A stretch of 64,000 nt of DNA from Schizochytrium sp. CCTCC M209059. Lineage: Eukaryota > Sar > Bigyra > Thraustochytrida > Thraustochytriidae. Below are positions 56,335-64,000 of the stretch, piece by piece. The notes under the pieces are model-generated. The model did no database searches. It was given only the letters and a program-made list of their open reading frames with translations, and was not told where the DNA came from. Each line of letters begins with the position of its first letter. Position 1 is the stretch's first letter. The stretch spans positions 290,699 to 354,698 of the forward strand of contig KN805397.1 of NCBI GenBank assembly GCA_000818945.1, written 5' to 3'. The position numbers and the translations under genes were made by a program.

Positions 56335-57708
56335 TTACTCGTCAGAGGCAGCCGCATTGGAAACCTGCACGCTGGCGAGAACCTTGGAAAGACGGTTGCA
56401 CAAAAGAGCCATGGCATCTTCCGAAGCAGCCGCAAAGCAAACGCGGTAGTAGCCGGGTTCCTTGAAGTGGCAGGCCTTGCCAGGCGTGATGATGAACTTG
56501 TTTTTGAAAAACGTCTGGAAAAGCTCCATCTCCGCGTCCCACGTCGGCGCAGAGAGGTACTTGCGCAGATCAATCATAAAAAACAGCGAGGCGGTAGGAC
56601 GGTAAAACTCGATACCCAGCGAGGTGAGGTGGCCCTGCACCTTGTCGCAGGCATCACGAAGGCGGCGGTTGCTCTCCGCGACGTATGAGCGAACAAAGTC
56701 GAGGTCGCTCACGAGCTCGTACAGGACGGCCTGCGCCGGGCCCGAAACGCTCTGGAAGCCCGAGAGGCTTGAAATGGACTTTACGGCCTCCTTGTTCTCA
56801 GTGTAAATGAAGCCCATGCGGTGGCCGCTGAGACCAAAGTCCTTGGACATACCGTAAAGAACGTGAATGTCGTCACCTTCGGTGAGGTCCAGGACGCTCA
56901 CGTGCGTCGCGTCTCCCTCCCGCGCGCTGTGGCAGTCTCCAGCGTAGATCTCGTCACTGATGAGATGCATTTTGTGCTTGCGCACAAACTTGATGACCGT
57001 CTCGAGCTCCTCGACCGTGTGGCTAAAGCCGAGCGGGTTCTCCGGGTTGGTGAGCAAAAAGATGCGCACGTTGAGGCCCTTAGCCTTGGCCTCGGCGAGG
57101 CCCTTTTCCAGAGACGCCTCGGTGATGCGCCATTGCACGGGGATACCCGGGACGTCATCGGGCTGGTCGATCTTGATCTTTTCCATGCGCGCGGGCGTGG
57201 GCACGAGGCCCGTGCGGGTGTGAAGGTCGTTGTCAAAGGCCGGGTAGTACGGCGCCGGAATGAGGACACCATCGCCCGGGTTGCCCAGCACGAAGGCCAT
57301 CATGTTGACAGCGCTCGTGACGCCCGGCGTCAGGCACAGGCAGTCCGGGTCGAGCTTCTTTTTCTTGACTACGAGCTCTTCCATGAGGCCCGCAACAGCC
57401 TTGCGGACGTTCGGCATGCCGCGCATGTCGCCGTAGTACGGGCTAAAGAGCTCGTGTTCGGCGACCTCGCTCAGCTTGCGGTGCGCCTCGCACAGCTTGG
57501 GCTCAAGAATATCTTTGTACAGGAGCTTGTTCTCGGCGGCGGCCGCCACAATGTAGCCCTCCGGGTTGGTTTCCGGATCATAGAGGTCGCCCATCGCGGC
57601 GAGCATCTCGGGCAGGTACGAGATCGCGGGCTTGGCCGCCTCCGCGCCGCGCTCGCTCAGCGCGGGCGGGCCGTCCTCCTCGCGCGCGGTGGAGTTCAAG
57701 TTGCCCAT
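56335..57708 (-). CDS. ACC-synthase-like class I/II aminotransferase with N-myristoylation motif, 457 aa
   Basis: A PLP-dependent fold-type I enzyme. The residues expected for the cofactor are present: NPENPLG at 221-227, SDEIYA at 251-256, and the Schiff-base Lys289 in YGMSKDFGLSGHRMGF with Arg297 at the phosphate. GYIVAAAAENKL (51-62) corresponds to the substrate-shaping GxxQxGLAEN block of plant 1-aminocyclopropane-1-carboxylate (ACC) synthases but lacks its exact residues. YYGDMRG follows at 91-97. The family includes ACC synthases, alanine-type aminotransferases and ACCS-like proteins, and the substrate cannot be assigned. Residues 1-6 are MGNLNS, which fits the N-myristoylation consensus (Gly2, Ser6), so membrane tethering is predicted. 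The ATG at 57708 is the natural start. The neighbour upstream is divergent (DUF4476-like gene). Confidence 0.85.
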   Translation of the reverse strand: MGNLNSTAREEDGPPALSERGAEAAKPAISYLPEMLAAMGDLYDPETNPEGYIVAAAAENKLLYKDILEPKLCEAHRKLSEVAEHELFSPYYGDMRGMPNVRKAVAGLMEELVVKKKKLDPDCLCLTPGVTSAVNMMAFVLGNPGDGVLIPAPYYPAFDNDLHTRTGLVPTPARMEKIKIDQPDDVPGIPVQWRITEASLEKGLAEAKAKGLNVRIFLLTNPENPLGFSHTVEELETVIKFVRKHKMHLISDEIYAGDCHSAREGDATHVSVLDLTEGDDIHVLYGMSKDFGLSGHRMGFIYTENKEAVKSISSLSGFQSVSGPAQAVLYELVSDLDFVRSYVAESNRRLRDACDKVQGHLTSLGIEFYRPTASLFFMIDLRKYLSAPTWDAEMELFQTFFKNKFIITPGKACHFKEPGYYRVCFAAASEDAMALLCNRLSKVLASVQVSNAAASDE

Positions 57709-58739
57709 CTTGTCTTATTTATCTTTTCCTTGTCCTCCTCGTCGTCGCTGGCGTGGCGGCGTGGTGTGGCGTGGCGTGTCTTCCGCCGCTGGCGAGTCAA
57801 GCTCGCCGCTGCTTCGAGCCTGCGTGCCTGCGTGCCTGCGTGCCTGCCTGCGTGCCTGCGTGCCTTCTTGCCTGCCCGCGCGCCGCGATGCGATGCGTCT
57901 TTGCCGCACGACCGCGCAGACCCTGCTCGGAATAATCTTTCGGGAGGCCCGAGGCGCGGGAGCAGAAGGAAACAAGGAGCAGGCAAAGAAAGGAGGGGGG
58001 AGAGGAAGATAGGAATCCCAGGCCGCACCGGCGCCGGACCTAGATCCACGCACTCACGCAGGCACGACAGACAGACAGGCAGACAGGCAGACAGGCAGAC
58101 AGGCAGAGGAAAATAGGAAGGGAGGGAGGGGAGGAGATAAACGCTGTTGCTTGTTGTTGCACGCTCGCTCGCTCGCTCTCTCGCTTGCTCGCTCGCTCTC
58201 TCGCTTGCTCGCTTGCTTGTTGCTGTGGATCGCTTGCTCGCATCCGGGTCCTCGGGGAATGACGCTGCGACGCCCGAGATCCCGAGGCGGCGAGAACAGC
58301 GAAGGGGAGGCCGGGAGTCGCAGGGGGCCCCCTTGAGCAGGGGCAGCGATTGAAAGTGAAGGGGAGATAGAGGGGTGCGGTACGAGTACTGAGGAGGTCA
58401 GATTCGGTGGAGATCTGTAGAAGACCCTGAGGATAGATATGAAAATAAATGAAGAGGAAGCGGTGAGACTTGCAAAGTAACCCCAATGTGGTGTGCACCC
58501 GTACGCGTAGGGTCCCCGGAAAGCTTTGGGTGCACCGCAGGGCGCGTCCAAGATGAGCGAGTGTGCGAGGGGCCCAGCAGAGTGCGAGCGTCCGGGCGTG
58601 GGAGAGCAGCGCGAGCAGTCGCGGCAGCGGCGACGGTGACGGCCGTGTAGAAGCGCTGGACCAGTATCCGGTCTTGAAGCGAAGCGAAGCGGGCGCTTTC
58701 GATAAGACAGGAAACCAGGCACAACTAACTCCAGCAAGG
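57709..58739. other. Divergent spacer, aminotransferase (-) / DUF4476-like gene (+)
   Basis: No gene supported. It contains (GCCTGCGT)n-like repeats at ~57817-57866, (CAGACAGG)n at ~58068-58105 and a CGCTCGCTCTCTCGCTTG repeat at ~58161-58220. The plus-strand gene frame is open back to 58563 without an ATG before 58740. Confidence 0.5.
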
Positions 58740-59150
58740 ATGGCGGAAGCAGAGGTGAAGGAGCGCGTGCCTCTCGAGGACGGCATGTTTGAGCAAAAGC
58801 TGGGCCAGGTGACGCGGCAGGCGAGCGAGCGCGACCGCGCACGGCTCATCAAGAACATCGTCGACAATTTTGCTCTCACCGTGGACCAAGCCATTGCCAT
58901 CGTTGGAGCGTGCCACGACTCGCAGAGCAAACTGGATGCCAGCGTGGTCATCATCGCGAGCATTCCAGAAGACGCTCTTGAAGAATTTGCTGACGCCGGT
59001 GTCGCCAAACTCTTCAAGTACAAGGAGGATCGCGAGGAGTTTTGCGAGAAATTGGGCGTCGAGTACCGCGAGCCGGAGCGACCCAAGTCTGCCCAGCGTC
59101 CCAAAGTCGCGACATTTGACAAGCAGAATGTTGCCGGATACTCGACATAA
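58740..59150 (+). CDS. Small DUF4476-like helical protein, 136 aa
   Basis: From the ATG at 58740 the product is 136 residues, soluble and helical. The central part, FALTVDQAIAIVGACHDSQ then KLDASVVIIASIPEDALEEF and KLFKYKEDREEFCEKLG, fits the DUF4476 pattern: a helix with a Q-containing start, a Leu/Asp-rich helix, then a phenylalanine-rich helix. The function of that domain is unknown. The C-terminal ~30 residues are basic and Pro-rich (EPERPKSAQRPKVATF). No signal peptide or membrane segment is present. The frame upstream of the ATG is open but lacks another ATG. Clean codon composition and good internal structure support a real gene. Confidence 0.75.
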   Translation: MAEAEVKERVPLEDGMFEQKLGQVTRQASERDRARLIKNIVDNFALTVDQAIAIVGACHDSQSKLDASVVIIASIPEDALEEFADAGVAKLFKYKEDREEFCEKLGVEYREPERPKSAQRPKVATFDKQNVAGYST

Positions 59151-60009
59151 GTCAAATCCTTGATGCGCGTGTGCGCACGCACATTCGTTCTTCTCTTCAA
59201 TGGCCCAATTTCAAGCCGTTGAGACCGAATCTTTAATTTTTTGCCCAACTACGTGGGAATTGAGTCTTCAATTTACCATGAATCCATGTTCAATGTTCAC
59301 GCGTACTTTTTTGTTGGATGTTCAAGCGTACTCTTTTGTTGGACGAGTGAAGGTGAAAGAAAGTGCGAGAAAACTTTCTTGGTTTTGTGTGGATTCCTTG
59401 TCTCTTTTTTTTTTGTTTTGTCTCCACAATACTTGATCGAGCATCATTAATTTTCTTTCTTCGAGAACGAGAAGCGTCGATTCGTCTTGCCTTGGCTTAG
59501 AGCGAATGGCAATGAGGACTTCGCTCAGAGCGTTGACATGTCTTGACTTGGCTCCTGGGGAATGTTTGCGATGTGAGCTTTGCTCTGTGGGACCACCAAT
59601 CGACTTACACAAGCGACTTCAAAGACAGGCTTTGATGCATTGCATCAAAAAAGGCAAAGAAATTCCAATTCTCGCAGTCAAGTGGCGACTCAAGCCAGAA
59701 TATCCTCGTCGAGAGGACTAGACACAATTGAAGTTGGTTCAGTCAAGGCAAAGTCTCTCCATTTGTTTCGCCGAGTACGATAACAAGGCACTTACAGGAA
59801 ACAAGCCAAAGCAAGAGTAGGAGGAGAACATGAGAACATTTGATTTTTGAGAAAAGAATACAAGGGTCAAAACGCATGTGCGTGGCAGTGTGTGTATATG
59901 TGTGTGTGCAAGGGAATGAAAGCATGCGCGTGGTTGGCTTGCAGAGGGTGGAATGGAGGGAGTGGGCCGTCGCCAATATGGTAAAGGAAGTAGGAAAAAG
60001 AAGCGTCAA
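59151..60009. other. Convergent spacer
   Basis: An AT-richer spacer between the stop codons of the DUF4476-like gene (+) and the acidic hypothetical gene (-). No convincing frame is present. A GTGTGTATATGTGTGTG stretch lies at ~59889-59908. Confidence 0.5.
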
Positions 60010-60564
60010 TTATTCGAGGCCGACAGCCCTTTTGACTCGACGCATCGAGGTGCCGCCTCGAATTGGTCCACGCATGGTGGCCTCTTGCATCTGCTTCTTC
60101 TTCTTCTTTTTCTTCTCGCTGCGCTCGGAAGCTTTCTTCAGACGCTCAATGTGAAAGTCGAGCTCGAGATTGCCCTCGAGATCGTCCTCAAAGCTGCGCA
60201 AGACGGCCGAGGGCCGCGGCGTCTCGGCGAACTCGAGCTCTGCGAGGAACTCGGCCGTCTCCCTCTCGACGCCAGTTTTCTTTCGTTGCAACTTGCCATC
60301 TTGCTCGTCATCCATCTCGGGCGTCTGTTCTGCCTCCTCCTCGTCGTCGTCGGCTTCCTCGAAGCGGTGGTTCTCGTACTGGAACTCCTCGGCCTTGGGG
60401 TCGTAGACGTCGTCGAGGTCCACCTTGGACGGGCCGGTGGCCTTCGAGGAGGCGTCCGAGGACGCCTTGGAGGACGCGGACCTCCTGCTGCCGGCCGAGA
60501 GCGCCAAGCTCCTGCCCAGCCTGGCCAGCGACAGCTTGCGCACGCTTTTCTCCGACTGTGACAT
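60010..60564 (-). CDS. Charged hypothetical protein, 184 aa
   Basis: The ATG at 60564 starts a frame with three zones. An N-terminal Ser/Arg/Leu part (1-45) contains VRKLSLARLGRSLALSAG, which could be a basic amphipathic helix. An acidic centre (50-95) contains DLDDVYDPKAEEFQYENHRF. A C-terminal part has a helix (FLAELEFAETPRPSAVLRSF), a Lys run and a basic Gly/Arg tail. The LDDVYDPKAEEFQYENHRFEE motif looks like a linear binding motif, but I do not recognise the family. The longer frame to 60717 adds a CLPA repeat translated from (GCAG)n and is rejected. Confidence 0.6.
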   Translation of the reverse strand: MSQSEKSVRKLSLARLGRSLALSAGSRRSASSKASSDASSKATGPSKVDLDDVYDPKAEEFQYENHRFEEADDDEEEAEQTPEMDDEQDGKLQRKKTGVERETAEFLAELEFAETPRPSAVLRSFEDDLEGNLELDFHIERLKKASERSEKKKKKKKQMQEATMRGPIRGGTSMRRVKRAVGLE

Positions 60565-60674
60565 GCTGGCAACGAGCGGGGTCTTGCGTCTTGTCTGCTC
60601 TCGTCCTGTCGAGCGATTGGGTTTTGCTCGCGGTCGCGCCCGAGTGTGCGTGCCTCCGAGCAGCGCGCCCGAAG

Positions 60675-60714
<40 letters not shown>

Positions 60715-60716
60715 CA
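60675..60716 (+). repeat. (GCAG)n tetranucleotide array
   Basis: About ten perfect units just upstream of the charged hypothetical gene. Confidence 0.9.
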
Positions 60717-61225
60717 AGCAGCCAGGCTTGGTTGGGGTTTGCTTGCTTGCTTACCGCAGAGCTGGCTGGTTGCCTCGCAGCTCGGCCGCTTCTTCCTGCC
60801 CGCCGCCGCCTTCCTGCGGCGCCACTGGTGGCCCCAGGCAAGCCAAGGCGAGCCGGCCAGTCACAGGGCCACCGCAACGCAAGGTACGTATATGTACGTA
60901 ACATACCAAGCCAAGGCGAGGCAAGAGCGGCCGAGACGAGACACAACCCGCCAGCGCGGTCGGTCGGTCGGTCACAGACAGGCGGCGCTAGCTAGCTCTT
61001 TCGGGATCGCTGCGCGGCGTGCGGGAGGTGCGGGGCGACGGCGGGCCGACAGGAGGTGGCGGCCGGGCTGCGAAGGCGGAGGAGCAGGCAGCCAGCCAGC
61101 CAGCCATCCGCACGCGGACGGACGCTGGCAGGCTGTGCGCGTGTGCGTGCGTTACGTACGCGCGCGGACGGTCGGTCGGGGACAAGAGGATAAGGGCAAG
61201 AACAAGAAGGAGAGGCGGTGTGCAG

Positions 61226-61367
<142 letters not shown>

Positions 61368-62531
61368 GCTGGCCACCTGGCTTGCTAGATAGCTACGTAT
61401 ACGTAGCTAGCTTGCTCGCTTGTGCACGCTGCACCGCCTTTTGGGCGCCCGAGGACGCCGCGTGCGTACATCCCGGGCCCGCGGCGAGCCGCAGCCTCGC
61501 CGCGGTCGCGGCACTGGCGCGGTTCAGGCTAGCGATGCCGAGGCGCGGTGCGACGCCGCGGTCGAGGCGACGCGAGGGCATCCCGTTCGAGGCGGCGGTA
61601 TCATGATGGTCGCGGGCGAGGAGGATGGCCAGCGTAAACTCCGCAGCGGCCCCGCAGCTTGCTTCTGCCGCCACCGCTCTCCATGAGCGGGATCCGCACC
61701 TCCCTCCCGTCACTACGTAACGAGCGACCAACCACCGCCGCAGGCGGCTGCAGCCAGCCAGCCAGCCAGCCAGACAGCTAGCTGCCCGAGCACGCGCCCC
61801 GGGCCAGGCACGGCGGGCGAGGCGCGGGAGGGCGAGGCGACGCGCCGCCGCCCGGCTCCTGATTTCGGCCGGAAGTCGAGTCCGCTGCCCGTGGTGTGCA
61901 GGCGAGCCGCGGCTGCTGCACCGTCTGCACTTCCGCGGCGCGTGCAGACTTTCGCCCGGGTCCGTCTCTTTGCTGCTCTGCCCTGCTTTCTTTTCTGCCA
62001 CTCATCTTCCGCAGCGAAGCAGGCGCGGCCGAGCTGCGGAAGCTCGCCGGCTGGGCGCAGCTGCTGGACGCGACGGCCGCTCGACTCGAGAGAGAAGCCG
62101 GAGGTCGGTCGCTACCCCCGCCGCGGCCAATGGGCGCAGGGAGGCGCCGGGCGCGAACCGGGTCGCAGCCGGCCGGCCGCGGCGTCTGGCCGGCCGTGTG
62201 GAGGCGAAGAGGCGTCGCCGCTCCTGGCCGCTGCGAGCGAGCCGCGGCAGGCGACTTGAACCGCTGCGGCGAGATCGCTCGAGCGGTCGGGCGGGCGGGC
62301 GAGAGAGAGAGGGAGAGAGGGAGAGCGATCCGCGCGGGCCGCGGGCCGGACTTTTACGAAGTTTACGTTTGCGTTTACGCTTGCGCAATGGCATGGCATG
62401 CTGGCGCTGCGCTTGCGGGGAGAGGGCGGCGAGGGAGGCGAGGCGGCGGACGGGCGGGCGTGAAACACGCGCCGTGGGAAAAGCGGGGCCAGGCGGCTTC
62501 TCGGGCGCGGCTGGCTGGCAGGCTGGCTGGC

Positions 62532-62592
62532 AAGGAAAGCAGAGGAAAGCAAAGGAAAGCAAAGGAAAGCAAAGGAAAGCGAAGGAAAGCGC
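62532..62592 (+). repeat. Decanucleotide-like (GGAAAGCAAA)n tandem array
   Basis: About six units of GGAAAGCAAA/GGAAAGCGAA in tandem. Confidence 0.85.
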
Positions 62593-62763
62593 GCTGCGAG
62601 TCTAGTCGAGTCTGGCCGAGCACGTCCGTTCTACTCGAGGAAGTGGGCCTGAGGTGAGCGAGGGGAGCGCGTCCTGGGCAGGGCGAAGCGAGCGAGCGTC
62701 CGTCGACTTCAAGAGGCGAGCGGCACGGCGGGAGGGCACCTGCCTGCCCCCAGAACAGGACTG

Positions 62764-62764
<1 letters not shown>

Positions 62765-62805
<41 letters not shown>
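62765..62805 (+). repeat. (CAG)n trinucleotide array
   Basis: About 13 perfect CAG units, followed by GCAGGCAGCAGG variation. Confidence 0.9.
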
Positions 62806-62807
<2 letters not shown>

Positions 62808-63109
62808 CAGCAGGCAGGATGGAGAGCGGCGGATGTCGCATTAGCAGAGGAGGCACGTGCAGGCAGAGACGCCGAGCCCACACCTGGAGGTGCAAAGAGA
62901 GCAAGATTTGTCGCGCTGACCGCGGCCACGCGGCAGGCGATTGGACCGAGGCCTATCTGCGCGGCGACAGCAGCGGCAGCGGTCCCACGAGGAGAAAGGA
63001 TTGCGTGAAGTAGGGCTATATACATTCGCCGTGTAGTGGTTCCGCCGCCAGGATCAAGACTGCCAGGCCAATCGCAAACACATTCCTTCTTTCCTCCCCC
63101 CCCACCTTC

Positions 63110-63156
63110 GTTCCTTTCCTTTCCTTTCCTTTCCTTTCCTTTCCTTTCCTTTCCTT
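63110..63156 (+). repeat. (TTTCC)n pentanucleotide array
   Basis: About nine units of CTTTC/TTTCC. Confidence 0.9.
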
Positions 63157-63389
63157 ACAGGCCGGGGCAGTCACGGACCGGCCGGAGGTGTGGGGCTTGG
63201 CAAAAAGAGGACGCGGCTAGACCTCCCACAGCTAGCACAATCTCGGTAAAAGACCTCGCAGCTGTGGACCTCCCGCGTATTCCCTTTCCCCCTGACTCGT
63301 GGACGCGACGCCCTCCTGGCTTCGGAGGTCTCGCCTCGCCTCGCCTCACCTCGCCTCACCTAGCCTACTCTGCCTGGCCTGGCCTGGCC

Positions 63390-63432
63390 TCGTCTCGTCT
63401 CGTCTCGTCTCGTCTCGTCTCGTCTCGTCTCG
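63390..63432 (+). repeat. (CTCGT)n pentanucleotide array
   Basis: Eight perfect CTCGT units, preceded by related GCCTC/ACCTC pentamers from ~63330. Confidence 0.9.
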
Positions 63433-64000
63433 GGCCTTCTGGAGGCAGAGACGCTAAGGCGCGCACTTTTCGCGAGGCAACACGTGGCCGCAGTGCAGGG
63501 TGCAGCGATCCCGAGCTGGCCTGTCGTCGGGGGCCGGCGAACGTAAACGCCTTGAACGGACAGGGGCACGAGGAAAGGCGAGGAATGAATGGGAGGCCTA
63601 GGTGAATGGGTAAAGTGCAGGACAGGCCGTGGCTGGTGTGGCTAGCTGGCTTGGCTGGCTGGCTTGCTGAAGGTAGAGTGACCGGAGGCGACCGTCGCTG
63701 GGGGGCGAGGCGCCCACACCGGCCCACAACTGCGGGCCTGCAGAGGCAGGGCAGAAAGAAGAGTAAAGGGAGGTGGAAGAGAGTCACGAAGAGGCCCAGA
63801 GGGGTGCAGGGAGGGAAAGGGCCCGCCGGCCCTTCACCCGCTCCGAGACCGCGCCGTACCGCGCGCGCCGTGCCACCGACGGCGACGCGGCGACACGGGC
63901 AGGGCCGGTACCACTTCGGCATTCATAGTGCAGCCTCTCGCGCTCTTGACTAGGAAAGCAGGCAGGCAGGCAGGCAGGCGTGCGGCGGCCCGCTCTCGGT

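Noticed and set aside
60565..60717. 51-codon N-terminal extension of the charged hypothetical protein
   Set aside because: Starts in and translates the (GCAG)n array as (CLPA)n. The ATG at 60564 is more credible.

Overview
The window looks like nuclear DNA of a GC-rich, intron-poor protist. My best guess is a stramenopile of the labyrinthulomycete/thraustochytrid type. This is an inference from gene structure and gene content, not from a marker gene. The support is: very long uninterrupted reading frames (one of 14.3 kb), the few introns carrying consensus GTAAGT or GTACGT donors and CAG acceptors, purely eukaryotic gene content (DNA-PKcs, TFIIE-beta, cofilin, ARL6-type GTPase, soluble adenylyl cyclase), and intergenic DNA packed with tri-, tetra- and pentanucleotide arrays. 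No rRNA, tRNA, CRISPR array or intact mobile element was found.

Layout. 1-84: possible 3' end of a gene entering from the left. 0.4-17 kb: a coiled-coil protein with two PH domains (+), a PlsC-type lysophospholipid acyltransferase (-), a giant soluble-type adenylyl cyclase with an AAA/STAND module and a C-terminal PH domain (-), and two neighbouring paralogous membrane J-proteins (-) that carry three and two tandem DUF1977-like repeats. 17-22 kb: cofilin (-), with an intron directly after its ATG, and a two-exon membrane-anchored ARL6-like GTPase (-). 22-26.5 kb: a coiled-coil protein (+), a PH/coiled-coil protein (-) and a RraA/HMG-aldolase family protein (+) with a possible organelle presequence. 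26.7-42.8 kb: DNA-PKcs (-), divergent from TFIIE-beta (+). 42.8-48.0 kb: a repeat-rich gene desert. 48.0-50.0 kb: acetyl-CoA synthetase (+). 50.0-52.9 kb: a second, less GC-rich gene-poor stretch. 52.9-60.6 kb: a two-exon bHLH-like protein (-), a small tail-anchored candidate (-), an ACC-synthase-like aminotransferase with a myristoylation-type N-terminus (-), a DUF4476-like protein (+) and an acidic hypothetical protein (-). 60.6-64 kb: repeats with no convincing gene.

Themes. Membrane-lipid recognition recurs: three separate genes carry PH domains, there is a lipid acyltransferase, one protein is probably myristoylated and one GTPase is membrane-integral. DNA-PKcs implies vertebrate-style end joining and retains a dense SQ/TQ cluster at the relative position of the human ABCDE autophosphorylation cluster. 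The most unusual architectures are the membrane-embedded ARL6-like GTPase with the catalytic Gln replaced by Asn, the PH-tailed adenylyl cyclase, and the J-proteins with multiplied DUF1977 domains. Three genes (cofilin, the ARL6-like GTPase, the bHLH-like protein) needed splice reconstruction. Several longest reading frames begin at non-ATG codons (TTG or GTG), so I moved their starts to internal ATGs.
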